From: Lysobacterales bacterium
GTDB taxonomy: Bacteria; Pseudomonadota; Gammaproteobacteria; Xanthomonadales; SZUA-36
Reading direction: 5' to 3'
NCBI GenBank assembly: GCA_021648125.1
Contig: JAKITK010000002.1
Location: 54,776-118,775, forward strand
Length of the DNA: 64,000 bases
In this document: in pieces, positions 51,928 to 61,899 of the stretch
Numbering within the stretch: position 1 is the first letter of the stretch
How the letters are laid out: the number at the start of each line of letters is the position of its first letter
Notes under the pieces: generated by a model
The model's input: only the letters and a program-made list of their open reading frames with translations
Told to the model about the DNA's origin: nothing
Database searches by the model: none
Position numbers and translations under genes: made by a program

Positions 51928-53416
51928 GGTAGTGGTGAGCTCGCAGTAGTTAGTTTAAACAGCGCATTGATTGTCAGTTTAGGATGATGTTCTAAGTATT
52001 TTAGATATTGATACGCAGATGAAATAGCATGTTTAGCTTATTGTGCATATTGCCTGTGGATAGGTTTACTCGCAATTGTGTCGGTAGTAATCAATTTTCA
52101 CTCGTGGCAAAATGTATTTTCGGCCTCTGGGGTGCCTGTCTCTAGGAATCTTCGTAATGGTCTTATCATCGAGTTTAATGTGCAAAATACAAGACCTGAT
52201 TCCGTTATCCCCGAAAGAAAATTCTCACGTTGCCGACAAAAGAGTGAGTGAGTTTACTTAATCAATCGAGGATAGGTGGTTTGTCAGTATCGTACTGACA
52301 AACCACCTTGTTTCACGCAATTAATCTAACACCGGTGATTCAACACACTCACCACCCTGTCAGCAACCTTCAACTTAATAACGGGAGCCTATCTAAGGGT
52401 GGCCTTCGTCGGGAGATATCGATGCGACATCTCTTGGTACAAGTATTGTCTCCGTTACCCACTCGCCTGTGCCATCCACAGGATCCCAGACCACGATTGA
52501 TTGATTCATTTTCAAGGATTCGGGGTGGATCCGAGGTCAGACCACGACTGGATCGATTCATTTTCATATTTCATGTGTACATATTACCCCTGAGGATAAC
52601 GGGGCCGGGGGTCAGGGTGACTTCCCTGCGGATTTGCAACATAGGATTCCAGCCAGCATTCCTGATGGCCGGTGAAATGAAAAGATCACAGATATCGCTT
52701 TCGCGGAGTTTTCTTTTTTATCGATTAAGCCTTGATGCCCCTTGCTTTGGTGGTCGCCAACACCCCGTTACTTCTGGATTAGTTAGCTTATAGGTATCAT
52801 CCTACATTATTTTGAAAGACATACCGATGATTTCTCTGGACATTTAGCTTTTATTAATGTTTGGTAGGGCACTATTGGTTTATTATATTAATAACAAGTA
52901 GCGACTGATTATACTCTTGTCTTTTATAGATTTTTAGACAGGCCCATATAGTTAATTTTTACCTGCGTTTTGCGGGTGAAATTGTAGTATTCAGCCCTAC
53001 AATCTGATGCAGAAAGGGCGGCAAGCTGGACACCCTGAAAAAAGGTTTCAATTGTAACTAAATTTTTCGCCATTATCATTCTCACAATGTGATTCTGAAC
53101 AATCTGAACTGTTTGATCAATAATGTTATGGGACAAGGCAAATGTTTGACTTTAAACCAAAATTAAGTTATAAATACTATGCTCCTTTAGTAGTCTATAC
53201 GAATGTATTTTAGTCCTTCCTAGAGGGGTGAGAGAATTATCACAAAAATAAATTAATATGAATGTATATTCATAAATAAAACGGCGGAAAAGTTTTCCGC
53301 TTTTAACTTTTAAATACAGTTCATAATCTTGAATATGATTTTGATGGAATTTTTGATAAATAAAGGCAAATATTAAAACTCTACAGCAGTTTAAAAACGA
53401 GAACAGGGAAAAACAA
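51928..53416. other. Non-coding, degraded 1.5-kb region
   Basis: No gene was recognised. It contains the 16-bp perfect hairpin (52274-52308) and a pair of near-identical 28/29-bp direct repeats (52487-52514, 52538-52566). The 161-codon open frame at 52308-52793 spans the repeats and lacks any protein-like signature. The last ~500 bp are AT-rich and probably hold the promoter of the TonB receptor gene. Confidence 0.5.
52274..52308. repeat. Perfect 16-bp hairpin with 3-base loop
   Basis: 52274-52289 (AGGTGGTTTGTCAGTA) pairs exactly with 52293-52308 around a TCG loop. No clear T-run follows and no gene ends nearby, so it is not an obvious terminator; it may be a REP-like sequence or an element end. 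Confidence 0.85.
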
Positions 53417-55846
53417 ATGAAACGAAATAAACTATTTACCGCAATGGCTATTGTTGGTGCTTGCTTGTGTACAACAGTGGTGTTGGCACAAGACGAAGTC
53501 ACAGAAGAAGCTGCAACTGATGATATGATGATGGAAGAGGTTATGATCATTGGTTCTAGAAGCCAAAGAGCACGAACTATCTCGGATTCGCCAGTGCCAG
53601 TTGATGTAATTTCAGCTGCAGACATTAACGCTTTAGGCGGTACTGCCGATCTTACAGATAACCTGAAGTCACTAATCCCTTCATACACAGCGACTCCAGC
53701 AACTGGCGATGGTAGTGCATTCGTAAGACCTACTTCACTGCGAGGAACTGCTTCTGACCAAACACTGATTTTAGTAGATGGCAAAAGAAGGCATCGTTCT
53801 GCGCTGGTGCAGTTTTTCGCTCCTGCGGCTGGTAACGGTGCGCATGGTGTTGATATTGGTATGATTCCATCAATCGCTCTAAAACGAGTTGAAGTACTGC
53901 GTGATGGTGCTTCATCACAGTATGGTTCAGATGCAATCGCAGGTGTTATTAACTTTGTAACTAAAAATGCTTCAGAAGGCGGTGAATACCAAATTCAATA
54001 TGGGAATTTTTATGAAGGTGAAAGCAGTTTAAAAGTTGGTTTGAATCAGGGCTTTGCTCTTGGCGAGAATGGCTTTTTAAACCTGAGTCTTGAGTATCAA
54101 GATAATGAAGCTCTATCAAGAGGCGTACAACGACCAGATGCACAGGCGCTAATAGATGCGGGTGTTTCTGGCGTAGGTGCTGACTCCCCATTTGGTGATG
54201 CTCCTCTGGTGCAAACCTGGGGTCGCCCTGAAACTGAAGCCTTGAGGTTTTATCTGAACTCTGGTATTGATGTTGGAGACAGCTCCACACTGTATACCCG
54301 TGTTGGCTATGCCGATACTTCAGGTCGATATAGATTCTTCTATCGTAACCCTGCTCACAGCACATTGACCACCCTAGCAGCGCTTGGCTATACTGGCTCT
54401 TTATTGAATACTGGTTTTACCCCATATTTGGATGGTGACCAAAAAGACTTCACCTGGGTTTCTGGCATAGAAGGTGAATTTTCCAATGGAACAGCCTTTG
54501 ATTTTAGCTTTGGCTATGGCAAGAATGAATTGGATTATTTCCTTAATAATTCCATTAATGCAGGCTTGGGCTTAACCTCTTCCTTACAAATTCCACAAAT
54601 GGATTTTAATGTTGGTGGCTATGAGCAAAAAGAATTCAATTTGAATGCAGATTTCTCAGTGCCAGTGGGTGACTCATTGAATGTTGCTTATGGTTTTGAA
54701 TGGCGTCAGGAAACTTATACGGCTATTGCTGGTGAACTAAACTCCTATGCAGATGCAGATGGAACACCAGGGGCTGGTGTCAGTGGCTTCCGCGGAATTC
54801 CACCAACCGATGCTGGTAAGTTTGATCGCGATAACTATGCTTTATATCTAGATATCGAGCAAGATGTCAGTGATAGATTCATGGTGCAATATGCATTGCG
54901 CTTTGAAGACTTCTCAGATTTTGGTAGCACCATTAACGGCAAATTAGCTGCGCGTTTCAATGTTACTGATACAACGGCTTTGCGTGGTGCCATATCGACT
55001 GGTTTCCATGCACCAACACCAGGTCAAGCCAATGTTCGTACCACCATCACAACATTTGATGGCGCTACTGGTCTACAGGTTGAAGAAGGCTTGATTCCTC
55101 CAACCGACCCAAGAGCTATTGCAGCAGGCGGTCAGGCACTGACTGAAGAGAAATCATTTAATATCAGCTTTGGTTTAACTTCAGATCTTACCGATAACAC
55201 CACATTAACCTTGGACTTTTACCAGATCAATGTTGATGACCGGATTTACCGTACCGGTGATATTACTGCTGCCGATGGCTCGTCCATTTCTTTTTACACC
55301 AATGCATTAGATGTAGAACACAGTGGTGTTGATTTGGTGATCACTTCAGGTATCGACTGGTCAGATGCGATTAGAACTGACCTTTCCTTTGCTTATGGCT
55401 ATAACAGGATTGATGTAGTTAATCAAAAATTTGTTGGTGGCGTGCAACCTGTAAGTGACAGTCTGGTAGAGGATATTGAAAATAATTATCCTAAACATCG
55501 TTTTGTGGTGACAGGTAACACCCCGTTTGGCGAAAAGTGGAACTTAATGCTTAGAGCTAACTTCTACGGCGAGCATTATGATGAGCGTGGTGTGATTAAC
55601 CCTACTGACGGTAGTGCTCCAAGTGCGAAAATTGGTTCGGTTATTTATATAGATGCTGAGTTGGGTTATCAATTAACTGACAACTTTAGATTCAAACTTG
55701 GTTTTGCCAATTTATTTGATTCTTATGTTGACACAATTGGAAATGCAAATGCTAACCGTCAAAGTGTTGGCTTACAATACCCTCGTCGTAGTGCAGCTAA
55801 CTACGAAGGTGGCTCATGGTATTTAGGTGCTGCGTATACTTTTTAA
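53417..55846 (+). CDS. TonB-dependent outer-membrane receptor
   Basis: 809 residues: signal peptide (1-25), plug domain (about 50-165, LRGTASDQTLILVDGKRRHR) and 22-strand barrel ending ANYEGGSWYLGAAYTF with a terminal Phe. An MMMEEVMIIGSR segment precedes the plug, resembling the usual TonB-linked start. The substrate is not evident. An aminotransferase follows after a terminator. The reading frame is AT-rich compared with flanking core genes, suggesting different ancestry. Confidence 0.92.
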   Translation: MKRNKLFTAMAIVGACLCTTVVLAQDEVTEEAATDDMMMEEVMIIGSRSQRARTISDSPVPVDVISAADINALGGTADLTDNLKSLIPSYTATPATGDGSAFVRPTSLRGTASDQTLILVDGKRRHRSALVQFFAPAAGNGAHGVDIGMIPSIALKRVEVLRDGASSQYGSDAIAGVINFVTKNASEGGEYQIQYGNFYEGESSLKVGLNQGFALGENGFLNLSLEYQDNEALSRGVQRPDAQALIDAGVSGVGADSPFGDAPLVQTWGRPETEALRFYLNSGIDVGDSSTLYTRVGYADTSGRYRFFYRNPAHSTLTTLAALGYTGSLLNTGFTPYLDGDQKDFTWVSGIEGEFSNGTAFDFSFGYGKNELDYFLNNSINAGLGLTSSLQIPQMDFNVGGYEQKEFNLNADFSVPVGDSLNVAYGFEWRQETYTAIAGELNSYADADGTPGAGVSGFRGIPPTDAGKFDRDNYALYLDIEQDVSDRFMVQYALRFEDFSDFGSTINGKLAARFNVTDTTALRGAISTGFHAPTPGQANVRTTITTFDGATGLQVEEGLIPPTDPRAIAAGGQALTEEKSFNISFGLTSDLTDNTTLTLDFYQINVDDRIYRTGDITAADGSSISFYTNALDVEHSGVDLVITSGIDWSDAIRTDLSFAYGYNRIDVVNQKFVGGVQPVSDSLVEDIENNYPKHRFVVTGNTPFGEKWNLMLRANFYGEHYDERGVINPTDGSAPSAKIGSVIYIDAELGYQLTDNFRFKLGFANLFDSYVDTIGNANANRQSVGLQYPRRSAANYEGGSWYLGAAYTF

Positions 55847-55870
55847 AGTATAAGTACCTTGAAACTAAAA

Positions 55871-55900
55871 AAACCTGGCTCTCTTTGCCAGGTTTTTTTT
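55871..55900 (+). terminator. Intrinsic terminator after TonB receptor
   Basis: 9-bp perfect stem (55871-55879 with 55887-55895), 7-base loop and T8 run, 24 bp after the receptor stop. Confidence 0.9.
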
Positions 55901-56005
55901 TGCAATATTAAAACCCCAATCCTCAGGCAAAAACACCGATGTTGCAGTTCATCAACAACAGCTGTAAATTACTAGTAATCATACAAGATGCCTTAAAACA
56001 CTTAA

Positions 56006-57259
56006 ATGAAATCATTAACACCCTATATACGATTTGGCAAACAGTCAGAAACTCTGTTAATCAATCAGGTCTCTCTTGGTAGAGAGAACAACGATCAACA
56101 AGTGTTTAAATTTGGCTTTGGACAAAGCCCTTTTCCAGTGCCAAAAGCAATCTCGGATGCATTGGCAAAGGCTGCATCAAGAAAAGAATATATGAGTGTG
56201 CAGGGACATCCTCCACTGAGACAGGCTATTGTAGATTTCCATAATCAGCTTGAAGATAAGAACTGGCAAGCAGATGAAATTATCGTCGGTGCTGGCAGCA
56301 AAATATTAATCTTCAGTGTCATGGCAGCTTTTGACCACGCTGAAGTACTACTACCTGCACCAAGTTGGGTTTCTTATGAACCTCAGGCAAAATTGGCAGG
56401 TCATAAACATAGCTGGATAAGCACACGCTTTGAGGATCGTTGGAATTTGACAGCAGAAGGATTAGAAAACTTTTGTATTAACAGACAGGATCCTAAAGTA
56501 CCATTAATTTTAGTACTAAATTATCCCAATAACCCGACAGGACAAAGTTATTCAGCTAGGGAACTCGCCGATTTGGCAGTGATTATGAAAAAACATGAAA
56601 TCATAGTTATTGCAGATGAAATTTATGGCTTGTTAAATTACTCCTATCCGCAAGCATCCATAGCGCATCATTATCCAGAAGGAAGCATCACTTCATCTGG
56701 CCTATCCAAATGGTGCGGAGCTGGTGGTTGGCGATTAGGCTTCATCCATGTGCCCTCAACACTGGGAGCAGAATTATTTCAGGCAATCATTAGCGTTGCC
56801 TCAGAAACTTATTCTTGTGCACCAAGTCCAATTCAAATAGCGGCTACTATCGCGTACTCTAACCAAACTCTGGCACAAGAGTTTTTAGGAAAACAGATTA
56901 AACTACTCAAGCAGATTAGCATTTATTGCACAAACTGTTTAAGTGATATTGGCATTAAAGCACATCCAGCCGCTGGTGCTTTTTACCTATTTCCCGACTT
57001 CTCTTTTTATCAGGAACAACTAAAAAACAAGGGCATAACCACCAGTGACCAACTGACAACTACGATAATGGATGAAACGGGTGTGGCTTTATTACCTGGT
57101 AGTGCTTTTGGAATGCCCGCTGAAAGTTTAACTACTCGACTTGCATTTGTTGATTTTGATGGCAGCCAAATACTTGAAAAAGATTATAAATTAGCCGAAT
57201 TTAACAAGTTAAAACAGGGAATACAAAAACTGACTCAATGGTTTTTAGCCCTAGACTAG
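56006..57259 (+). CDS. Class I/II PLP-dependent aminotransferase
   Basis: 417 residues. Fold-type I aminotransferase features: LNYPNNPTGQSY, the Asp/Tyr pair in IADEIYGLLNY, and the PLP-binding Lys in SGLSKWCGAGGWRLGF. The substrate is unknown; the sequence resembles aspartate/aromatic-type enzymes. It shares the AT-rich composition of the receptor gene before it, so the two may have arrived together, although a terminator lies between them. Confidence 0.88.
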   Translation: MKSLTPYIRFGKQSETLLINQVSLGRENNDQQVFKFGFGQSPFPVPKAISDALAKAASRKEYMSVQGHPPLRQAIVDFHNQLEDKNWQADEIIVGAGSKILIFSVMAAFDHAEVLLPAPSWVSYEPQAKLAGHKHSWISTRFEDRWNLTAEGLENFCINRQDPKVPLILVLNYPNNPTGQSYSARELADLAVIMKKHEIIVIADEIYGLLNYSYPQASIAHHYPEGSITSSGLSKWCGAGGWRLGFIHVPSTLGAELFQAIISVASETYSCAPSPIQIAATIAYSNQTLAQEFLGKQIKLLKQISIYCTNCLSDIGIKAHPAAGAFYLFPDFSFYQEQLKNKGITTSDQLTTTIMDETGVALLPGSAFGMPAESLTTRLAFVDFDGSQILEKDYKLAEFNKLKQGIQKLTQWFLALD

Positions 57260-57332
57260 TTTGCATCTACATAGTTAAAAGCTACAGTGCTAGCAATAAA
57301 AATTGTTTGCTTGGCCTGATTTAATGCTTGAG

Positions 57333-57899
57333 TTAGGCGCGGGACATGAATTTGCCGTTCGCAGTATTTACTTTTATAACTTCGCCTGTTTCCAGATATT
57401 CGGGTACTTGAATCTCAATTCCGGTCGATAATGTCGCTGGTTTGGTGCGCGCAGTGGCGCTGGCACCTTTTATTCCCGGGGCGGTTTCAGTAATCTCAAG
57501 ACTTACTGCCTGGGGGAGTTCTACCCCGACTATTTCGCCATCAACCAGCATGGCGATCATGCCTTCTAGGTCTTCGGTCATATAGCCCAGTTGTTCTTCA
57601 AGCATATCGGCGTTCAGCGTGTACTGGCTGTAATCTTCATTATCCATAAAAATAATCATCTCGCCTTCACGGTATGAAAATTGAACCGCGCGGCGGGTGA
57701 GGTCGCCGTCTTTGACAAAATCATCTCCCTTGAGGGTTTGCTCCAGTTTTTGGCCGTTGCGCACATTAAAGAACTTGATTTTGTACAGAGTCGATGCGCC
57801 GCGGGCCGATGGCCTGCGAATATCAATTTGGCGGGCAATATAGACATTGCCATCCAGTTCTACTACAGTTCCTCTTTTAATATCACTTGCTTTTGGCAT
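57333..57899 (-). CDS. efpL: Elongation factor P-like protein EfpL (YeiP)
   Basis: 188 residues from ATG 57899, with GAGG seven bases upstream; a TTG two codons earlier is less likely. Three beta-barrel domains. The acceptor loop reads RRPSARGASTLYKI, lacking the modifiable Lys of canonical EF-P and matching the EfpL/YeiP subgroup. EfpL relieves ribosome stalling at proline-rich and some other motifs. Confidence 0.92.
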   Translation of the reverse strand: MPKASDIKRGTVVELDGNVYIARQIDIRRPSARGASTLYKIKFFNVRNGQKLEQTLKGDDFVKDGDLTRRAVQFSYREGEMIIFMDNEDYSQYTLNADMLEEQLGYMTEDLEGMIAMLVDGEIVGVELPQAVSLEITETAPGIKGASATARTKPATLSTGIEIQVPEYLETGEVIKVNTANGKFMSRA

Positions 57900-58112
57900 G
57901 TTCAAACCTCGGATGAATGATTTGCAGTTTCTGCTGCTAAATATGCCATTATACTGAACTATTCAGCGGCTTACTGATCGGTAAATGATGAAGATTTAAG
58001 GCATACTTGATTATTAATAATCTGGGGTTCGAGTAAATCTCGCTAACTTCGGTTTTCGCCTATAGGACTTGCGAATAATGCCACTCTCATCACAAATTTT
58101 ACGGCCTGATTA

Positions 58113-59375
58113 ATGAATCTAGACCCATCGGCTAAACCTCAACGCAACTGGCAGCAGATACTCCGTAGCCGAAAAATGCTGACCTGTCTATTTTTGGGCT
58201 TTACCTCGGGGCTACCACTGTATGTATTAATTCAACTGGTACCCGCCTGGTTGCGCAGCAGTGATGTTGACCTGATAACCATTGGCCTGTTTTCACTGAT
58301 CTCACTGCCTTATACCTGGAAATTTATCTGGTCACCGTTGATGGATCGCTTCCGCTTGCCATTTTTAGGCCGTCGCCGTGGCTGGGCTCTGCTAACCCAG
58401 GTGGGCTTGTTATTTTCAATCGGTGCCTTGGGCATGTTCAATCCGCATGACTCCATGCAGATGATAGTTGGCATAGTGTTTTTGGTGGCGTTGTTTTCGG
58501 CATCCCAAGATATTGTGATTGATGCCTATAGGCGTGAATTGCTGGCCGATGATGAACTCGGCGCCGGCACCTCCATCTTTATTAATGCCTACCGTATCGC
58601 ATCCCTTGTGCCGGGCTCGTTGGCACTGATTCTTTCTGACATATTGCCCTGGTCTACAGTCTACTGGGTGACGGCAGGTTTTATGGGGATAGGCATTATC
58701 ACCACCCTGATGATTCGCGAAGTAGGTGATGATACCCTCGCCCCGCACAGCCTGCGTGAGGCTGTGGTGGAGCCCTTCAAAGAGTTTTTTGGCAGGAGTG
58801 GCTGGCGCAGCGCCTTGTGGATGCTGGGTTTTATGCTGCTGTATAAGCTGGGGGATAATATGGCGACGGCCTTATCCACTCCGTTTTATCTAGACCTAGG
58901 CTTTAGCCTGACTGAAATCGGCACTGTGGTCAAGGTGGCGACACTGTGGTCTACCATCGCCGGATCAGTTATTGCAGGCATAGTTATGTTAAAAATCAGT
59001 ATCAACCGGGCGCTGTGGGTGTTTGGGGTGGTGCAATTGGTTTCTATTCTCGGTTTTGCCTGGCTTTCTGTGGTGGGTAACGATTCATTGGTTTTATTTA
59101 TGGTGGTCAGCTTTGAATACCTGGGTGTTGGTATGGGGACAGTGGCGTTAACTGCTTATCTGGCACGGGAAACATCCATCGCTTTCACAGCTACCCAGTT
59201 TGCTTTATTTTCCAGTATTGTTTCTATACCCCGTGTTTTTGCCAATTCATCGACCGGGTATTTGATCGAGGCGATCGGCTATACTCAGTTTTTTTTCCTG
59301 TGTACTGCGATCGCCATACCGGGGATGTTGCTGCTGTTTAAAGTGGCACCGTGGAACGAGAATAAACGGGAATAG
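58113..59375 (+). CDS. AmpG-like MFS permease
   Basis: 420 residues with about 12 membrane segments. The N-terminus (LTCLFLGFTSGLPLYVLIQL, then KFIWSPLMDRF and LGRRRGW) is characteristic of AmpG, which imports GlcNAc-anhydromuropeptides for cell-wall recycling. AmpG paralogues with other substrates exist, so the symbol is withheld. No ampD or ampR is nearby. Confidence 0.85.
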   Translation: MNLDPSAKPQRNWQQILRSRKMLTCLFLGFTSGLPLYVLIQLVPAWLRSSDVDLITIGLFSLISLPYTWKFIWSPLMDRFRLPFLGRRRGWALLTQVGLLFSIGALGMFNPHDSMQMIVGIVFLVALFSASQDIVIDAYRRELLADDELGAGTSIFINAYRIASLVPGSLALILSDILPWSTVYWVTAGFMGIGIITTLMIREVGDDTLAPHSLREAVVEPFKEFFGRSGWRSALWMLGFMLLYKLGDNMATALSTPFYLDLGFSLTEIGTVVKVATLWSTIAGSVIAGIVMLKISINRALWVFGVVQLVSILGFAWLSVVGNDSLVLFMVVSFEYLGVGMGTVALTAYLARETSIAFTATQFALFSSIVSIPRVFANSSTGYLIEAIGYTQFFFLCTAIAIPGMLLLFKVAPWNENKRE

Positions 59376-59645
59376 ACCGTGTGCTGCTAACGATACACTA
59401 TGGCAGACTCATTTGTTAATTGAAAATACTGCGGTGTGCTGGATCGAGTGAACAAAGAAATTAAACATCCTACCCGATGCAACCCTGTTTCCAAATGAAG
59501 CTTCCTACCTGCGGCTGGTAACAGCGATGGTTACGGAAACCTCAGATGACTGGGAAATGGGTAAAGTTTGTTTGACAATGAATGAATAGAGGTGCCCTTA
59601 ACTCAATTGGGTAAACCGAAATTACAGAAAAGGAGTTGCTTTATC

Positions 59646-60488
59646 ATGATGAATAAAATCATTCCCATGGCTTGTGTGATAGTTTTGACATTATCCCCCC
59701 TGGTGGCACGACCGATTTTTTTGAATGGTTTTGAGGTATCTGATTTACCGACCATACCCAATGGCAACAATACGCCATCTGACAGGCATACTGCCATGGC
59801 ATTGGGTAGTACTGGTGCAGGTCAGGGTTATTATGAATATTTGCCGCCAGGTTATGAGCTTGGTGAGCAGGAATATCCATTGTTACTTTTTATCCATGGT
59901 TTGGGAGAAAATGGTGATGGTGACAGCCAGTTAGATCGGGTATTGGCCAATGGGCCGCCCAGATTGATCAACAACAACAGTTGGAATGAATCTTTGCCAT
60001 TTGTGGTATTGTCACCGCAGCGCGCAGGTGGAGGCTGCACCAGTAGCAATGAAATACGAGATTTTATTGATTATGCGTTACTTAATTATGACATCAATCC
60101 AGCCCGGGTATATTTGACGGGTTTGAGCTGTGGTGCCATTGGCAGTTGGAATTACCTAGGTAACAATACCAATACACAAATTGCCGCTATGATACCCATT
60201 GCTGGCAATGGTAATGGTGCATTCAATAACGCTGGTTGTGATTTGGGGCTGGTGCCAATTTGGGCCTTTCATGGCGGCAATGACGGCGTTGTGGGTGTTG
60301 GTGGCACCACCTCACCAATCAACAATATTTTAGCTTGTCAATCACCAACAGCTGTTGATGTGAGTATGGTTATCTACCCTGGAGTGGGTCACAATTCATG
60401 GCGTCGTACTTATGACTTAAGCGCTGGGCATGACATTTATAATTGGTTGTTGATTTACCGAAATGAACAGGCGTTGGCAGTGCCTTGA
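59646..60488 (+). CDS. Exported CE1-like esterase (alpha/beta hydrolase)
   Basis: 280 residues from ATG 59646, ten bases after AGGAG; the longer frame from 59592 lacks such a site. The signal peptide MMNKIIPMACVIVLTLSPLV is followed by an alpha/beta hydrolase fold: LLFIHGLGENGDGD, nucleophile elbow GLSCG (Ser catalytic), and C-terminal GVGHNSW with the catalytic His. It resembles PHB-depolymerase/feruloyl-esterase-type (CE1) proteins. The substrate is unknown. Confidence 0.85.
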   Translation: MMNKIIPMACVIVLTLSPLVARPIFLNGFEVSDLPTIPNGNNTPSDRHTAMALGSTGAGQGYYEYLPPGYELGEQEYPLLLFIHGLGENGDGDSQLDRVLANGPPRLINNNSWNESLPFVVLSPQRAGGGCTSSNEIRDFIDYALLNYDINPARVYLTGLSCGAIGSWNYLGNNTNTQIAAMIPIAGNGNGAFNNAGCDLGLVPIWAFHGGNDGVVGVGGTTSPINNILACQSPTAVDVSMVIYPGVGHNSWRRTYDLSAGHDIYNWLLIYRNEQALAVP

Positions 60489-60557
60489 TGATAGGATTGA
60501 CACAGAATTTCTAACACTCCCGAATAGAGAATAGAATAGGAATAGTAAATTAATTGG
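60489..60557. other. Spacer between esterase and IS4 remnant
   Basis: Short AT-rich stretch ending at the IS4-type end sequence. Nothing else is seen in it. Confidence 0.4.
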
Positions 60558-60852
60558 GGTCTGTCCCGAATGGCACTAAGTTAAGCCTGTTTAGCACGAT
60601 ATTTACTCCTGTGTTTAATCTCTATCATTTCATGCCTTGGGCGGGTCAGTAACTGGAAGTTTTTTGGTCTTCTTTTGATGCATCTAGGTTCTCGCCGTCC
60701 CGGTCGTTGAAAGAGCATGCTTGCAGCGATACCATAGGACCGAGGACAGGCATCAAATAGGACCATTCCCGTTTTTGCCACGAGGGAAAGTCAGTGATTG
60801 CTGACAGAGCGGTGAGTAAATTTACTTGGGAACTGTGTAGTTTTTTATTCAA
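60558..60852 (-). mobile_element. IS4-family transposase 3' remnant with terminal repeat
   Basis: The minus-strand frame ending at 60581 finishes RRPKNFQLLTRPRHEMIEIK, then HRSKYRAKQA, the typical C-terminus of an IS4-family transposase. The next 28 bases (60558-60585) are the IS end, also found at the 51.2-kb MITE. Upstream the frame is broken and only ~100 codons remain, so the element is dead. Confidence 0.75.
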
Positions 60853-60995
60853 TCAGTACTGTATCTTATGGTTGGAGTTTGGGAGATAATAGTTAAAGGG
60901 TTCTGCGCATATGGCATATGGAGTGATTCCCGGATGAACAGGGGGTTGTTCCGTCTAATTCAAAGTAAGGCCCGGTACAAATATAGGAAGTTAAT
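60853..60995. other. Promoter region of the lipoprotein pair
   Basis: 143 bp between the IS4 remnant and the first lipoprotein gene. No coding content. An AGGAAG lies just before the start at 60996. Confidence 0.4.
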
Positions 60996-61382
60996 TTGAA
61001 ACGAATAATATATGTTTTGGTAATGCTACTGTTATCTGCTTGCTCAGCAAATCAGATTAAATTACATAGTCAGCTTACACCCTCGAATAGCGGGGAATGT
61101 TTTGAACTAGCAGAGAGCATTACAATAAAAGCTTCTAACGCTAACACCTCAAAACTTAACACTGGCACTGAATGGCGAGAAATAGGTAGTATTAAACAAG
61201 GCGTTGTATTTAGAACGAAAGATCAAATTGTGATCGTCAACAGCTTTAATGTACATGAAGGGTATATTGTTGTTAAAGACTCTCATGTTGTTGGGTACTA
61301 TCTACCGGTTGAGAAAACCTTCGTAGAAACGAAGCCAGTCTTAATCAATCTTGTAAAAATGGAGAAAAACAATGAAATTTAA
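60996..61382 (+). CDS. Small lipoprotein of unknown function
   Basis: 128 residues starting at TTG 60996 with AGGAAG seven to eight bases upstream. The lipobox LLLSAC gives lipidated Cys16. The remainder is beta-rich and has no known domain. It overlaps the next lipoprotein gene by 11 bp, so the two are co-expressed. Confidence 0.65.
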   Translation: MKRIIYVLVMLLLSACSANQIKLHSQLTPSNSGECFELAESITIKASNANTSKLNTGTEWREIGSIKQGVVFRTKDQIVIVNSFNVHEGYIVVKDSHVVGYYLPVEKTFVETKPVLINLVKMEKNNEI

Positions 61383-61803
61383 GTTTACTTTTCTTTTCCT
61401 TATTCTTTCTGTGGCTGTGATGTCTGGTTGCGCATCAGGCCCAACATTTAAAGAGTACTCGTCCAGCATACCAGTAATTCCTGAAGAGTCTGGACGAATT
61501 TATATATACCGCACATCCACATTCGGGGCTGTGGTGCAACCTAGCATCAGGATAAACGGGGAAGCTGTTGGAAAGGCCGTTCCGAAAGGGTTTTTCTTTG
61601 TCGACCTCCCTGCGGGAAATTATAAAGTGTCTGCATCTACTGAGGCGAAAAGAAGCCTAACATTAAACTTGGAGTCTGGTGAAGAGCGATATGTGCGTTT
61701 AGAAGTAAAAATGGGCGTGTTGGCAGGGCATATCAAACCTGTGCTTGTTGAAAATGCTGTTGGTAAAGAGGAGATTACTAAAACCAAGTACATGGGGAAT
61801 TAA
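61372..61803 (+). CDS. DUF2846-type lipoprotein
   Basis: 143 residues; lipobox VMSGC with Cys20. The beta-sandwich region (GRIYIYRTSTFGAVVQPSIR; FFFVDLPAGNYKVSAS) matches the DUF2846 type of small exported proteins. Function unknown. A group II intron begins about 100 bp after its stop; a hairpin (ACAAAGCA-loop-TGCTTTGT, 61823-61844) lies between. Confidence 0.8.
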   Translation: MKFKFTFLFLILSVAVMSGCASGPTFKEYSSSIPVIPEESGRIYIYRTSTFGAVVQPSIRINGEAVGKAVPKGFFFVDLPAGNYKVSASTEAKRSLTLNLESGEERYVRLEVKMGVLAGHIKPVLVENAVGKEEITKTKYMGN

Positions 61804-61899
61804 CAATACAAAATCTTAACGAACAAAGCAAGCGGATGCTTTGTACAAAGTTCGGGAGACATTCGGGTCAGGCTCTGCAATTGCACGCATTCTAAGTTC

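Noticed and set aside
52308..52793. 161-codon open frame in the non-coding region
   Set aside because: Starts inside the hairpin arm, covers nucleotide repeats, and the translation lacks protein-like features.
53152..53784. 210-codon minus-strand frame
   Set aside because: Its larger part is antisense to the start of the TonB receptor gene, and the rest is low-complexity AT-rich sequence.
58020..58050. GGTTCGAGTAAATCTCGC resembling a tRNA T-arm
   Set aside because: No acceptor, D or anticodon stems can be formed around it.
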